A stretch of 64,000 nucleotides of DNA from Lachnospiraceae bacterium. GTDB taxonomy: Bacteria; Bacillota_A; Clostridia; Lachnospirales; Lachnospiraceae. Shown piece after piece: positions 32,612 through 42,703 of the stretch; position 1 is the stretch's first letter, and every line of letters starts with the position of its first letter. The notes beneath the pieces are model-generated. The model was not told the DNA's origin, did not search any database, and saw only the letters and a program-made list of their open reading frames with translations. The DNA is taken from the NCBI GenBank assembly GCA_018365895.1, contig JAGZJD010000005.1, positions 3,678 to 67,677 on the forward strand. Direction: 5' to 3'. A program made the translations under genes and the position numbers.

Positions 32612-35319
32612 TTAATGTAACGATAAACGGCAAGGAGATTCAGGCAAAAGAAGGCCAGACAATCCTGAAGGCAGCCAGAGAAAATGGAATTCATATTCCG
32701 ACACTCTGCTTTCTGGAAGGGATTAATGAGATTGGATCCTGCCGAATCTGTGTAGTAGAGATAGAAGGTCGTGCAGGTCTGGCAACAGCCTGTAATACAG
32801 TAGTCAGAGAGGGAATGAAGATTCAGACAGACAGTGAAGCAGTTATTGAAGCGCGCAAGAATACACTTCACCTTCTTATGGCAGAACATAAGACAAATTG
32901 TTTCAAATGTATCAAAAATGGTGCGTGCGAGCTTCAGGCTCTGGCGAGAGAGTACGGAATTGATGTTCCGAACTTTAAAGCATCCCACGGAGATGTGCAG
33001 CATGAACCGTGTGCAGAGAACCCGTTTCTTTCTTATGATCCGGGACTTTGTATTCAGTGTCAGCGCTGTATCAGCACTTGTGCAAAAGCAACCGGAAGAC
33101 ATGCGCTTTCACTTGAAAAAAATGGAGCCAGAGTATATGTAAAAGCTCCTTTTGGCGAAGGCTGGAAGGAATCGCTTTGCGAATCTTGCGGTAACTGTGC
33201 ACAGGCATGTCCGACAGGTGCGCTTGTTATTAAGAGAAGAAAAGACTACCGCGACTGGGAAGTGAAGAAAGTTCGTACAACTTGTCCACATTGTGCAACA
33301 GGATGTCAGATGGATCTGATTGTTAAGAATGGCAAGATTGTTGATGTTCAGGGGGCAGATGGACCGTCTAATCACGGATTGCTCTGTGTGAAAGGAAGAA
33401 GCGGATCATTTGACTTTGTTGACTGTAAAGACAGAATCCGTTATCCATTAATTAAGAATAAAGAGACAGGCGAGTTTGAGAGAGCAACTTGGGATGAGGC
33501 ACTTGATCTTGTTGCATCTAAATTTACTGAAATTAAAAAACAATACGGAGGTGAGGCACTGGCCGGATTTGCATGCTCACGTTCTACAAATGAAGATATT
33601 TATATGCTTCAGAAGATGGTAAGAACAGCATTTGAGAGCAACAATACCGATAACTGTGCCCGCGTTTGACATGCTCCGACTGTTGCCGGTTTGGCAACCA
33701 CATTAGGCTCCGGAGCCATGACAAACACTATTTATGATATTACTCATGAATCTGATGCGATTATGCTTGTCGGATCTAATCCGGAACATGCGCATCCGGT
33801 ACTTGGAATGCAGGTGCGCCAGGCAGTACAGCGCGGCGCGAAGCTGATTGTTGTAGATCCGCGTGATATTGATCTTTGTAAAGACGCAGATATTCATCTG
33901 AAATTAAAACCAGGTACAAATGTTGCATTTGCAAATGGTATGATGCACATTTTCATTGAAGAGGATCTTGTAGATCACAAATTCATTGAAGAGCGCACAG
34001 AGAATTTCGAAGCAATGAAAGAATTAGTGAAGGATTATACACCTGAAAAGGTAGCAGAAATCTGTGGAATCGATGCCGATGCACTTCGCGAAGCAGCGCG
34101 CATTTACGCTACTGCAAATCGCGCGCCGATCATGTATTGTCTTGGTGTAACAGAACATCATACAGGTACAGAAGGCGTTATGTCATTATCAAATATGGCT
34201 ATGATGGTCGGTAAGATTGGAAAACCTGGATGCGGTGTAAATCCAATTCGAGGACAGAATAACGTGCAGGGAGCATGTGATATGGGAGCATCTCCGAATC
34301 AGTTCTCCGGATATCAGAACATTGATAAACCAGGTATTCTTGAGAAATTTGAAGAGGCATGGGGAACGAAGCTGAATCCGAATATCGGAACAAAAGCAAC
34401 AGACTGCTTCCCGAAAATGCTGACAGGAGAAGTGAAAGGTTTGTTTATCTTTGGAGAAGATCCGGTCCGTACAGATCCAAATACGCACCATGTGATCAAA
34501 GCACTGAGTTCGCTGGATTTCTTTGTTGTAGATGAATTATTTATGACTGAGACTGCAAAACTTGCAGATGTAATTCTTCCTGGACGTTCCTATGCTGAGA
34601 AAGAAGGAACATTTACGAATACAGAGCGCCGTGTACAGCGTGTCAGAAAAGCTGTTGAGATTGCTGGTGATACAAAACCGGATACATGGATTTTTACAGA
34701 AATTATGAGACGAATGGGTTATCCACAGCCACATCTGACACCGGCAGAGATTATGGATGAGATTTCTTCTGTGACACCGTCATTTGGCGGAATCAGTCAT
34801 GCAAGACTGGACAGCGAAGAAGTAGCAGGACAGGGATTACAGTGGCCATGTCCATCGAAAGAACATCCTGGAACACCGATCATGCATGTCGGTAAGTTTG
34901 CGCGGGGACTTGGCTATTTCCGTCCGGCAGCATATACACCTTCCATGGAACTTCCGGATGAAGAATATCCTCTGGTTATGATGACAGGACGTATCTTATA
35001 TCATTATAATGCATGTGCAATGACGGATAAGACAGCAGGAATCAATGAAATTGCAGGTGAATCATTCATCGAGATTAATACAGAGGATGCTGAAAAACTT
35101 GGTATTGAGAATGGGGAAATGGTTCAGATTTCTTCTCGCCGCGGAACAATTCAGGCGAAAGCAGATGTATCAGATAAGACGAATCCGGGTGAATGCTGGA
35201 TGCCGTTCCACTATATTGAAGGCGGCGCAAACTGGCTGACAAGTGATGCGCTTGATTCTATTTCAAGTACGCCGGAATATAAAGTTTGTACAGTAAAAGT
35301 GGAGAAGATTACAGAATAA
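32608..35319 (+). CDS. Selenocysteine formate dehydrogenase, molybdenum subunit
   Basis: This is a single 903-residue gene read through an in-frame TGA at 33667, giving Sec354 in the family motif ARV-U-HAPTV. A GTTGCC-GGTTT-GGCAAC hairpin follows as SECIS. N-terminal 2Fe-2S domain (EIGSCRICVVEIEG), His-Cys3 cluster (HKTNCFKCIKNGAC), two 4Fe-4S motifs (CIQCQRCISTCAKA, CESCGNCAQACPTGAL), then the MoCo domain with CPHCATGCQMDL and the C-terminal MGD-binding domain (MTGRILYHYN). It interconverts formate and CO2. It needs SelA, SelB, SelC and SelD, not encoded in this window, and bis-MGD from mobA/moeA. The preceding gene gives the partner subunit. Start 32608 has GGGGGCAGAG upstream. Confidence 0.95.
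33667..33698 (+). promoter_or_regulatory. Selenocysteine codon and bacterial SECIS element
   Basis: TGA (33667-33669) is followed 12 bases later by stem GTTGCC (33682-33687), loop GGTTT (33688-33692) and stem GGCAAC (33693-33698). The loop GGUUU resembles the SelB-binding GGUCU loop of E. coli fdhF at the same distance. Confidence 0.88.
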
Positions 35320-35357
35320 ACAGTAGATTTTTGCAAATAGCAGAGATTTCGTATGAA

Positions 35358-35396
35358 AAAATGCAGACGCGGCCGCGGTGGCTGTGTCTGCATTTT
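35358..35396 (+). terminator. Strong hairpin between formate dehydrogenase and fdhD
   Basis: Arms AAAATGCAGACGCGGCC (35358-35374) and GGCTGTGTCTGCATTTT (35380-35396) pair over 17 bp with two G:U pairs; loop GCGGT. The 3' arm ends TTTT. It covers a false upstream ATG (35353) of fdhD and probably terminates or attenuates the fdh transcript. Confidence 0.65.
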
Positions 35397-35418
35397 GATA
35401 ATGAAGAGAGAATATGGG

Positions 35419-36180
35419 ATGGAGAAACATTTAAAAAGGGAAAAAGAACATACAACAGAATATGTGCTGAAAAAGGCAGTATGCTTCCGGGCAGGAGAAT
35501 TTTCTAAGGAAGAAAAATACATTGTTCCGGAAGAAAAATATGATCTATATCTGAATGGAGAAATGATACATACATTTTTCTGCTCACCGTGGTATCTGGA
35601 AGATCTTGCGTATGGATTTTTGTATTTAGAAGGTTATATTCTGAAATCAGAACAAATAAAGGAAATCTGTGTTAAGCAGCAGGAACACAGAATCGAAGTT
35701 ATAGCAGCTAAAGAATGTGAAATGCAAAAGCAGGATACGGAAAAAGAGGGAAAAAAAGCAGAAGAAAGAAAAATTTCTCCGGAAGAGATCATGTCGCTTG
35801 CAGCTGCACTTGATGAGCGTTCACATCGCTTTCGTCTTACCGGTGGAGTTCACAGCGCGGCACTTGCGAAAGATGGGGAAATCCTTTTGATGAGAGAAGA
35901 TGTCGGTCGTCACAATGCGGTGGAGAAGCTGCTTGGCGCATGTATCAGGGAACAGCTTGATACAGCAGATAAGACAATTGTTTTCAGTGGGCGTGTGGCA
36001 GCAGAGATTCTTGAAAAAGCAGTGGCCATTGGCGCACCAACACTGATTGCTGTGTCAGCGCCGACAAGCAGAGCTGTTGAATTGGCAGAAGAGAAAGGAA
36101 TCCTTCTTGTTGGATTTGCAAGAGGGGAATCGTTTAATGTATATACGTTTCCGGAGAGAGTTACAATATTTCCTCATTGA
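35419..36180 (+). CDS. fdhD: Formate dehydrogenase sulfurtransferase
   Basis: The product of 253 residues is the FdhD family protein that passes sulfur from a cysteine desulfurase to the molybdenum centre of formate dehydrogenase, required for activity. Visible motifs: FCSPWYLEDLAYGFLYLEGY, LTGGVHSAAL (here G-G-V-H replaces the common TGGTH/CGxC active loop, so no loop cysteine is present), MREDVGRHNAVEKLLG, FSGRVAAEILEKAVAIGAP and SAPTSRAVELAEE. The start at 35419 is chosen because GAGAGAA is 8-14 bp upstream and the earlier in-frame ATG codons lie in or directly after a strong hairpin. Loss of the usual cysteine pair in the active loop is worth checking. Confidence 0.88.
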   Translation: MEKHLKREKEHTTEYVLKKAVCFRAGEFSKEEKYIVPEEKYDLYLNGEMIHTFFCSPWYLEDLAYGFLYLEGYILKSEQIKEICVKQQEHRIEVIAAKECEMQKQDTEKEGKKAEERKISPEEIMSLAAALDERSHRFRLTGGVHSAALAKDGEILLMREDVGRHNAVEKLLGACIREQLDTADKTIVFSGRVAAEILEKAVAIGAPTLIAVSAPTSRAVELAEEKGILLVGFARGESFNVYTFPERVTIFPH

Positions 36181-36206
36181 CAATGAAGCTTTATATATGT
36201 TACGAT
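36177..36206 (+). promoter_or_regulatory. Promoter of metG
   Basis: TTGACA (36177-36182) overlaps the fdhD stop codon; 18-bp spacer; TACGAT (36201-36206). The T-box leader starts shortly after. Confidence 0.5.
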
Positions 36207-36221
36207 TTACTATACATGAAC

Positions 36222-36505
36222 AATGCAAACGCAGTGACGAAGAGAGTAGATTGTGGGAAGTTTTACAGAGAGATTCCGGTAGCTGAGAGGAATGAATGGA
36301 ACACGGTTGAAGATGGCTTCCAAGCGGCGCAGATGAACGACAGCAGTGTGGATAATCTGCGATGGGTACCGCCCTTTACAGCGGGAAGTGCTGGCAGGCA
36401 CTTACAGAGGTCTTTGCCGTGAGGCAGGGATGAACAGAAGTGGTAACGCGAATCATCGCCTTCTGTCTGAGTATTTTGAAGATACTTGGACAGAAGGCTT
36501 TTTTA
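36222..36505 (+). ncRNA. T-box leader of metG (tRNA-Met sensing)
   Basis: The leader has the AGTGACGAAGAGAGTAGA start of stem I, a long structured stem, the T-box motif AGTGGTAACGCG (36439-36450) and an intrinsic terminator GCCTTCTGTC...GGACAGAAGGC (36458-36498) with TTTTTT. Uncharged tRNA pairs with TGGT of the bulge and prevents termination. The motif has AA where the consensus is TGGTACCGCG. Methionine specificity is inferred from metG downstream. Confidence 0.88.
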
Positions 36506-36570
36506 TTACATAGGAATTTTTTTTCGGAATCCAATGTAATAAAAATATTCAAAGAGAAGGAGTAATGAAA

Positions 36571-38475
36571 ATGGCAGAGAAATTTTATATGACAACTGCA
36601 ATCGCCTACACATCAGGCAAACCACATATCGGAAACACATATGAGTTTGTTCTTGCAGATGCAATTGCAAGATACAAAAGAAGCAAAGGATATGACGTGT
36701 TTTTCCAGACAGGAACAGATGAGCACGGTCAGAAGATTGAATTAAAGGCAGAAGAAGCCGGCGTGACACCGAAGGAATTTGTAGATGGAGTTGCCGCACA
36801 GGTAAAAGAGATTGCAGATCTTATGAATACTTCTTATGACAAATTTATCCGTACAACAGATGAGTACCATGAAAAACAGGTACAGAAGATTTTTAAGAAA
36901 TTATACGATCAGGGAGATATTTATAAAGGACATTATGAAGGAATGTACTGTACACCGTGTGAATCTTTCTTCACAGAATCCCAGCTGGTAGACGGCAAAT
37001 GTCCTGACTGCGGACGTCCGTGTGTTCCGGCGAAAGAAGAAGCATATTTCTTTAAAATGAGTAAGTATGCAGACAGACTGATCGAGCATATTAATACACA
37101 TCCGGAATTTATTCAGCCGGAATCACGTAAGAACGAGATGATGAATAACTTCCTGCTTCCGGGGCTTCAGGATCTTTGTGTATCAAGAACCTCTTTTAAA
37201 TGGGGAATCCCGGTAGATTTTGATCCGAAGCATGTTGTATATGTATGGCTGGATGCGTTGACAAACTACATTACCGGAATCGGTTATGACTGCGATGGAG
37301 AAAGTACAGAACAGTTTAAGAAAGACTGGCCGGCAGATCTGCATTTGATCGGGAAAGACATTATACGTTTCCATACAATTTACTGGCCGATTTTCCTGAT
37401 GGCCCTTGATCTTCCGCTTCCGAAACAGATTTTTGGACATCCGTGGCTGCTTCAGGGCGATGGAAAGATGAGTAAATCAAAAGGAAATGTAATCTATGCA
37501 GATGAGCTTGTGAAATTATTCGGCGTGGATGCAGTACGCTACTTTGTACTTCACGAAATGCCGTTTGATAATGACGGTGTGATTTCATGGGAACTGATGG
37601 TAGAACGTCTGAATTCAGATCTTGCCAATACACTTGGAAACCTTGTGAACCGTACAATTTCTATGACAAATAAATACTTTGGCGGAAGTGTTGCAGATAA
37701 AGGTGCAGCAGAAGCGGTAGATGCAGAATTGAAAGCAGTTGTAGAGGCGGCTTCCGGAAAAGTAGATGAGAAGATGGATAAGCTTCGTGTTGCAGATGCG
37801 ATCACAGAGATTTTCAATGTATTTAAGCGCTGCAATAAATATATTGACGAGACAATGCCGTGGGCGCTTGCAAAAGAAGAAGAGAAGAAAGACCGTCTTG
37901 AGACAGTACTTTATAATCTGATTGTAAGCATTTCCGAGGGAGCAAAACTTCTCGCATCATTTATGCCGGAAACAGCAGAGAAAATTCTTGCACAGTTAAA
38001 CGGCGGAAATGTTGTTGAAAAACCGGAAATCTTATTTGCACGCCGTGATCTTGCAGAAGTCATGGAAGAAGTTGCAAAACTTCATCCGGCAGAAGAAAAA
38101 GAAGAAGAGAAAGCAGAAGATGAAAATGTAATCGACCTTGAACCAAAGGCAGAGATTACCTTTGATGATTTTGAAAAACTTCAATTCCAGGTAGGTGAGA
38201 TCATTGCATGCGAGGAAGTAAAAAAGAGCAAAAAATTACTCTGCTCACAGGTAAAGATCGGAAGCCAGGTACGTCAGATTGTATCCGGAATTAAGGCGCA
38301 TTATTCAGCAGAAGAAATGGTTGGCAAAAAAGTTATGGTTGTTACAAACCTGAAGCCTGCAAAACTGGCCGGAATCCTGTCAGAAGGTATGATTCTCTGT
38401 GCAGAAGATGCAGAAGGAAATCTGTCACTGATGGTTCCGGAGAAAGAAATGCCGGCAGGAGCTGAGATCTGCTAA
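36571..38475 (+). CDS. metG: Methionyl-tRNA synthetase
   Basis: The 634-residue class I synthetase charges tRNA-Met. AYTSGKPHIGNTYE carries the HIGH-like HIGN motif, CTPCESFF and CPDCGRPC give a four-Cys zinc knuckle, and KMSKSKGN is the KMSKS loop. The C terminus has a separate tRNA-binding OB-fold (TFDDFEKLQFQVGEII, ending EKEMPAGAEIC), linked by a charged helix. The start 36571 lies 8 bp after GGAG; the ATG at 36565 is only 2 bp from it. It is controlled by the T-box leader immediately upstream. Confidence 0.96.
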   Translation: MAEKFYMTTAIAYTSGKPHIGNTYEFVLADAIARYKRSKGYDVFFQTGTDEHGQKIELKAEEAGVTPKEFVDGVAAQVKEIADLMNTSYDKFIRTTDEYHEKQVQKIFKKLYDQGDIYKGHYEGMYCTPCESFFTESQLVDGKCPDCGRPCVPAKEEAYFFKMSKYADRLIEHINTHPEFIQPESRKNEMMNNFLLPGLQDLCVSRTSFKWGIPVDFDPKHVVYVWLDALTNYITGIGYDCDGESTEQFKKDWPADLHLIGKDIIRFHTIYWPIFLMALDLPLPKQIFGHPWLLQGDGKMSKSKGNVIYADELVKLFGVDAVRYFVLHEMPFDNDGVISWELMVERLNSDLANTLGNLVNRTISMTNKYFGGSVADKGAAEAVDAELKAVVEAASGKVDEKMDKLRVADAITEIFNVFKRCNKYIDETMPWALAKEEEKKDRLETVLYNLIVSISEGAKLLASFMPETAEKILAQLNGGNVVEKPEILFARRDLAEVMEEVAKLHPAEEKEEEKAEDENVIDLEPKAEITFDDFEKLQFQVGEIIACEEVKKSKKLLCSQVKIGSQVRQIVSGIKAHYSAEEMVGKKVMVVTNLKPAKLAGILSEGMILCAEDAEGNLSLMVPEKEMPAGAEIC

Positions 38476-38480
38476 ATGAC

Positions 38481-38510
38481 TTGACAATCCCCCCTCTCTT
38501 CCTTTACAAT
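38481..38510 (+). promoter_or_regulatory. Promoter of proS
   Basis: TTGACA (38481-38486), 18-bp spacer, TACAAT (38505-38510), 6 bp after the metG stop codon. Confidence 0.6.
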
Positions 38511-38516
38511 AACCAT

Positions 38517-38781
38517 TATCTGAATATATTTTGGACATGGAAGAGGATTAGTACATACCGGGAATGGCACAGAGAGAAGATGAGTGGTGAGACATCTTTC
38601 CAGGAAACGTATGGAACCTGCCTTGGAGTCTCTGCATGAAAATGCAGCGTAGCGGCCGGCGATAACGGCTGGAAAGAGAATTGTCAGATGATTGGCAGAC
38701 AAAAGATCAGATGACAGTTAATCAGGGTGGTACCGCCGAAGTTTTCGGTCCCTTTTAGGGATTTGAGCTTCGGCGTTTTTT
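38517..38781 (+). ncRNA. T-box leader of proS
   Basis: A leader with the perfect T-box core GGGTGGTACCGC (38725-38736), followed by terminator stem GCCGAAG...CTTCGGC (38735-38774) and TTTTTT. The 5' part contains GGATTAGTACA of stem I. Proline specificity is inferred from the following proS gene. Confidence 0.9.
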
Positions 38782-38834
38782 GTTGCACATGAAAAAATTT
38801 ATTAAGAAATAGAAATGAAAAGGAGAATGAGACA

Positions 38835-40277
38835 ATGGCAAAGGAAAAGAAATTTGTTGAATCGATCACATCAAGAGATGTGGATTTTGCTCAGTGGTAT
38901 ACAGATGTTGTCCGCGAAGCAAAGCTTTGTAATTATTCAAGTGTAAAGGGGTGCCTGATCTATGAGCCAAATGGCTATGCAATCTGGGAGAATATCCAGA
39001 AAGATCTGGATGCCCGTTTTAAAGCAACAGGTGTGGAGAATGTTTACATGCCGCTTCTGATTCCGGAGAGCCTTCTTCAGAAAGAAAAAGATCATATTGA
39101 AGGATTTGCACCGGAAGTTGCATGGGTAACACATGGAGGAATGGAACCGCTTCAGGAAAGAATGTGTATCCGTCCGACATCTGAGACATTATTCTGCGAT
39201 TACTGGAGCAGAACCGTACAGTCTTACCGTGATCTTCCGAAGGTTTGGAATCAGTGGTGTTCTGTTCTTCGCTGGGAGAAGACAACAAGACCGTTCTTAC
39301 GTTCCAGAGAATTCTTATGGCAGGAAGGACATACGATCCACGCGACTTATGAAGAAGCAGAGCAGAGAACGCTGACAATGCTTCAGGTATATAGAGATTT
39401 TGTAGAGCAGGATTTAGCAATTCCGCTTCTTGTCGGAAGAAAGACAGACAGTGAGAAATTTGCCGGAGCAGAAGATACTTATACGATTGAGGCAATGATG
39501 CATGACGGTAAGGCGCTTCAGTCAGGTACAAGCCATTTCTTCGGAAGCGGCTTTGCAGATGCATTTGAGATTCAGTATCTTGATAAAGATAATCAGTTAA
39601 AGAGTGTTTACGAGACATCCTGGGGTGTATCTACACGAATTATCGGTGCAATTATTATGGTGCACGGAGATGACAGCGGCCTTGTGCTTCCGCCAAGAAT
39701 CGCTCCGACTCAGGTGCGCGTAATTCCGATCGCGCAGCATAAAGAAGGTGTACTTGATAAAGCCAACGAGCTGCTTCAGGCGCTGAAAGCTTCCGGATAT
39801 CGTGCAGAGATTGATGATTCTGAGAAGAGTCCGGGATGGAAGTTCAGTGAGCAGGAAATGCTTGGTATTCCGGCTCGTATTGAAATTGGACCGAAAGACA
39901 TTGAGAATAATCAGGCAGTTGTTGTACGCCGTGACACAAGAGAGAAGATTGTTGTTTCTCTTGATGAACTCACAGTGAAACTCGGTGAGATTCTTGAGAC
40001 AATGCAGAAAGATATGTATGACAGAGCGAAAGCATATCGTGATGAGCGTGTTTATACAGCTGCAAATATGGATGAGATGAAAGAAATTGCTGCAAATAAA
40101 CCAGGATTTATTAAAGCAATGTGGTGCGGCTGTGAAGAATGTGAAAAACAGATTAAAGAATTGACTGGCGGAGTGACATCAAGATGTATTCCGGAAGAAC
40201 AGGAACAGATTTCTGATGTCTGCGTATGCTGTGGAAAACCGGCAAGAAGTATGGTTTACTGGGGTAAAGCGTATTAG
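38835..40277 (+). CDS. proS: Prolyl-tRNA synthetase, archaeal/eukaryal-type short form
   Basis: The 480-residue class II synthetase lacks the bacterial editing insertion. Motif 2 region [15 protein letters not shown] and [21 protein letters not shown], and motif 3 region [17 protein letters not shown] are typical of the ProS type 3 group also found in archaea. The C-terminal part has [12 protein letters not shown] and CVCCGKPA, the Cys cluster of the zinc-binding tail ending in Tyr. It charges tRNA-Pro. AAAAGGAGAATGAGACA precedes the ATG. It is transcribed from its own promoter through a T-box leader. Confidence 0.96.
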   Translation: MAKEKKFVESITSRDVDFAQWYTDVVREAKLCNYSSVKGCLIYEPNGYAIWENIQKDLDARFKATGVENVYMPLLIPESLLQKEKDHIEGFAPEVAWVTHGGMEPLQERMCIRPTSETLFCDYWSRTVQSYRDLPKVWNQWCSVLRWEKTTRPFLRSREFLWQEGHTIHATYEEAEQRTLTMLQVYRDFVEQDLAIPLLVGRKTDSEKFAGAEDTYTIEAMMHDGKALQSGTSHFFGSGFADAFEIQYLDKDNQLKSVYETSWGVSTRIIGAIIMVHGDDSGLVLPPRIAPTQVRVIPIAQHKEGVLDKANELLQALKASGYRAEIDDSEKSPGWKFSEQEMLGIPARIEIGPKDIENNQAVVVRRDTREKIVVSLDELTVKLGEILETMQKDMYDRAKAYRDERVYTAANMDEMKEIAANKPGFIKAMWCGCEECEKQIKELTGGVTSRCIPEEQEQISDVCVCCGKPARSMVYWGKAY

Positions 40278-40297
40278 AAACGAGGGGGAAGTAGTTC

Positions 40298-41620
40298 ATG
40301 AGAATGAATTTACCGCCGAACGTTAATCGAATTATTCATACACTTCAAGAAAATGGATTTGAGGCGTACGCAGTCGGGGGCTGCGTACGCGATTCTATTT
40401 TGGGAAGAGTTCCGGGAGACTGGGATATTACCACGTCTGCCTCTCCCCAGGAGATTAAAAGTCTGTTTTCACATACGGTAGATACGGGGATTGAGCATGG
40501 CACTGTTACAGTCCTGATGGACAGAGAAGGGTTTGAGGTGACAACCTACCGGGTAGACGGCGATTATGAAGACTGCCGACACCCGAAGAGCGTGCAGTTT
40601 ACAAGAAATCTGAGGGAAGATCTGCTGCGTCGGGATTTTACGATTAATGCAATGGCGTACAATGATGAAGATGGGCTGGTAGACATTTTTGGCGGAATGG
40701 AAGATCTTGAGAAGAGAATGATCCGCTGTGTCGGCTGTGCCAGAGAGCGGTTCGGAGAAGATGCACTGCGCATTATGCGGGCGGTGCGTTTTGCGGCGCA
40801 GCTTGGATTTGAAATCGAGGAAGAGACAAAAGAAGCAATCAGAGCACTTGCAGGCAATCTGCGTCAGATTAGTGCGGAGAGAATCCAGACAGAATTAGTG
40901 AAGCTAATGACATCGCCGCATCCGGAATTGATCCGGGAGGCATATGAGCTTGGGATTACGGCAGTGATCCTTCCGGAATTTGATCGTCTGATGGATACGG
41001 CACAAGAGACACCACACCATTTCTGCAATGTGGGGCAGCATACGATCCATGTAATCTGTGCTGTGAGAAATGACAGGGTACTCCGTCTGGCAGCCCTGTT
41101 TCACGATTTTGGAAAACCGGATATGAAAAGTATTGATGCAGAAGGTGTGGCGCATTTTACAGGGCATGGGAAACGCAGCGAGGAAATGACGAGGGTTATT
41201 TTGAAACGGCTGAAATTCGACAACTATACGCTGCGAAATGTATGCAAGCTTGTTTTGTATCACGATTATCATTATAAGACGAAGGCGACTCCGGAAAATG
41301 TGCGCAGGAGTATGGCAATCATCGGAGAAGAACTTTTTCCTTATTACATTGAACTGCGAAGAGCAGATATGATGGGGCAAAGTGAATACCGAAGGGCAGA
41401 GAAGATGGAAAATCTTGCTCTGGTAGAACAGTATTATCATGAGACGTTGGAGAATGGAGACTGTGTGTCGCTGAAAACGCTTGCAGTGACAGGGAAAGAT
41501 TTAATAGAGGCTGGCATCCGGCAGGGAAAAGCCGTTGGAGAGACGTTAGAGAAGCTTCTTGATGTGGTCCTTTCGGATCCGGGGAAAAACACAAAGGAAG
41601 AACTGCTGAAACTGATCTAA
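40298..41620 (+). CDS. cca: CCA tRNA nucleotidyltransferase
   Basis: The 440-residue class II enzyme adds or repairs the 3' CCA end of tRNA. Its head domain has EAYAVGGCVRDSILGR and GDWDITTSA (metal-binding Asp-x-Asp), then RRDFTINAMAY and the RNA-binding domain RIMRAVRFAAQLGF. An HD domain (HFCNVGQHTIHV, ALFHDFGKPD, HGKRSEEM) suggests an additional phosphohydrolase activity. It lies 20 bp after proS, with GAGGGGG before its start, so both are probably cotranscribed. Confidence 0.95.
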   Translation: MRMNLPPNVNRIIHTLQENGFEAYAVGGCVRDSILGRVPGDWDITTSASPQEIKSLFSHTVDTGIEHGTVTVLMDREGFEVTTYRVDGDYEDCRHPKSVQFTRNLREDLLRRDFTINAMAYNDEDGLVDIFGGMEDLEKRMIRCVGCARERFGEDALRIMRAVRFAAQLGFEIEEETKEAIRALAGNLRQISAERIQTELVKLMTSPHPELIREAYELGITAVILPEFDRLMDTAQETPHHFCNVGQHTIHVICAVRNDRVLRLAALFHDFGKPDMKSIDAEGVAHFTGHGKRSEEMTRVILKRLKFDNYTLRNVCKLVLYHDYHYKTKATPENVRRSMAIIGEELFPYYIELRRADMMGQSEYRRAEKMENLALVEQYYHETLENGDCVSLKTLAVTGKDLIEAGIRQGKAVGETLEKLLDVVLSDPGKNTKEELLKLI

Positions 41621-41650
41621 GAGGCAGGCGCGGACTGTTCTTGTGGTTGA

Positions 41651-41680
41651 GTCATACTTATCGGGACGAATTCATACATT
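41651..41680 (+). promoter_or_regulatory. Sigma-E-like sporulation promoter of cotS
   Basis: GTCATACT (41651-41658), 14-bp spacer and CATACATT (41673-41680) closely match the sigma-E consensus (GTCATATT / CATACAnT), 34 bp before the start of a spore coat gene. Confidence 0.6.
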
Positions 41681-41713
41681 AGAGGGAACGAAGTAAGAAT
41701 TCTGGAGGTAAGT

Positions 41714-42703
41714 ATGAAAGAGTATGAATTAGAAGTTTTGGAACAATATGATATAGAAGTGAAGAATATAAAGCGGGGGCGGAACAGCTTTCTGCTCGAT
41801 ACAGACCGCGGGCTCTGCATAGTGCAGAACACGGGAATGTCTGAGAGGCGGGCGGAGAGTATGGACCGTCTCTGTCTGCATTTGCGGGAGGGTGGATGCC
41901 GATTAGTGGATAATCCGATCGCCAATAAAGAAGGAGCATTTGTTTCGAAGCTGGAAGACGGAACGGTTTATCTTGTAAAGAAATGGTTTGCAGGCAGGGA
42001 ATGCAATGTACAGAAAGAGTATGAGATTACAGAGGCAGTAAAAAATCTGGCATTTTTGCATAATGTGCTTGCAGAACCGACGGACAATCTTCAGGGTGAC
42101 GTACCGGTTGGTACGAAACCGGAGGAGGAACTTCAAAGATACAATCAGAAACTTCGCAAGATCAGAGGTTTTATACGGAAACGCCCGGCAAAGAATGAAT
42201 TTGAGTTATTGTTTTTGAGCTGCTTTGAAGAAATGTATGCATTTGCGAAAGAAGTCACAGGGAAGGCAGAGGAGTGCCGGAAGCTTTATGAGGAAAGTAA
42301 AAGGAAGCAGACGCTTGTGCACGGAGACTATAATTATCATAACCTGATTATGACTTCAGAGGGGATCGCCACCGTGAATTTTGATAATTTTAGAGTTGAT
42401 ATCCAGGCGGGAGATCTCTACTATTTCATGCGTAAAATTATGGAAAAAAACCATTGGGACAGACATCTGGGAGAACAGATTATCCGCTCTTATACAAGAA
42501 TCCATCCGCTTTCCGGAGCAGAAATGGAGTATCTGGCGCTGCGGCTTGCATATCCGGAGAAATTTTTTAAAGCAGCCAATACATATTATCAGTCAAATAA
42601 AGCAAGGATTCCGCAGAAAAGTGTCGAAAAACTAATGCTTTCTGTCCAGGAAACAAAGGAGAAAAAGCGGTTTTTAGGGGACATATTTTCTTTTCATTTA
42701 TAG
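41714..42703 (+). CDS. CotS family spore coat protein
   Basis: The 329-residue protein has the kinase-like fold of CotS/YutH/YsxE coat proteins. The N-lobe includes FLLDTDRGLCIVQNTG, and the catalytic-loop equivalent reads LVHGDYNYHNLIM followed by TVNFDNFRVDIQAGDLYYFM (in place of HRD and DFG). CotS proteins are part of the inner coat of endospores. A sigma-E-like promoter directly upstream supports expression in the mother cell. GGAGG is 6 bp before the ATG. Confidence 0.88.
   Translation: MKEYELEVLEQYDIEVKNIKRGRNSFLLDTDRGLCIVQNTGMSERRAESMDRLCLHLREGGCRLVDNPIANKEGAFVSKLEDGTVYLVKKWFAGRECNVQKEYEITEAVKNLAFLHNVLAEPTDNLQGDVPVGTKPEEELQRYNQKLRKIRGFIRKRPAKNEFELLFLSCFEEMYAFAKEVTGKAEECRKLYEESKRKQTLVHGDYNYHNLIMTSEGIATVNFDNFRVDIQAGDLYYFMRKIMEKNHWDRHLGEQIIRSYTRIHPLSGAEMEYLALRLAYPEKFFKAANTYYQSNKARIPQKSVEKLMLSVQETKEKKRFLGDIFSFHL

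Noticed and set aside
33667..33691. Frameshift or nonsense mutation dividing the formate dehydrogenase gene
   Set aside because: The TGA is at the family Sec position and is followed by a proper SECIS hairpin; the frame is continuous on both sides.
33707..33718. GGCTCCGGAGCC palindrome as a regulatory site
   Set aside because: It lies within the coding sequence for GSGA just after the SECIS and is explained by codon content.
35353..35418. N-terminal extension of FdhD
   Set aside because: The upstream starts lie in or at the edge of a strong hairpin, and the residues (KKCRRGRGGC) do not fit the family.
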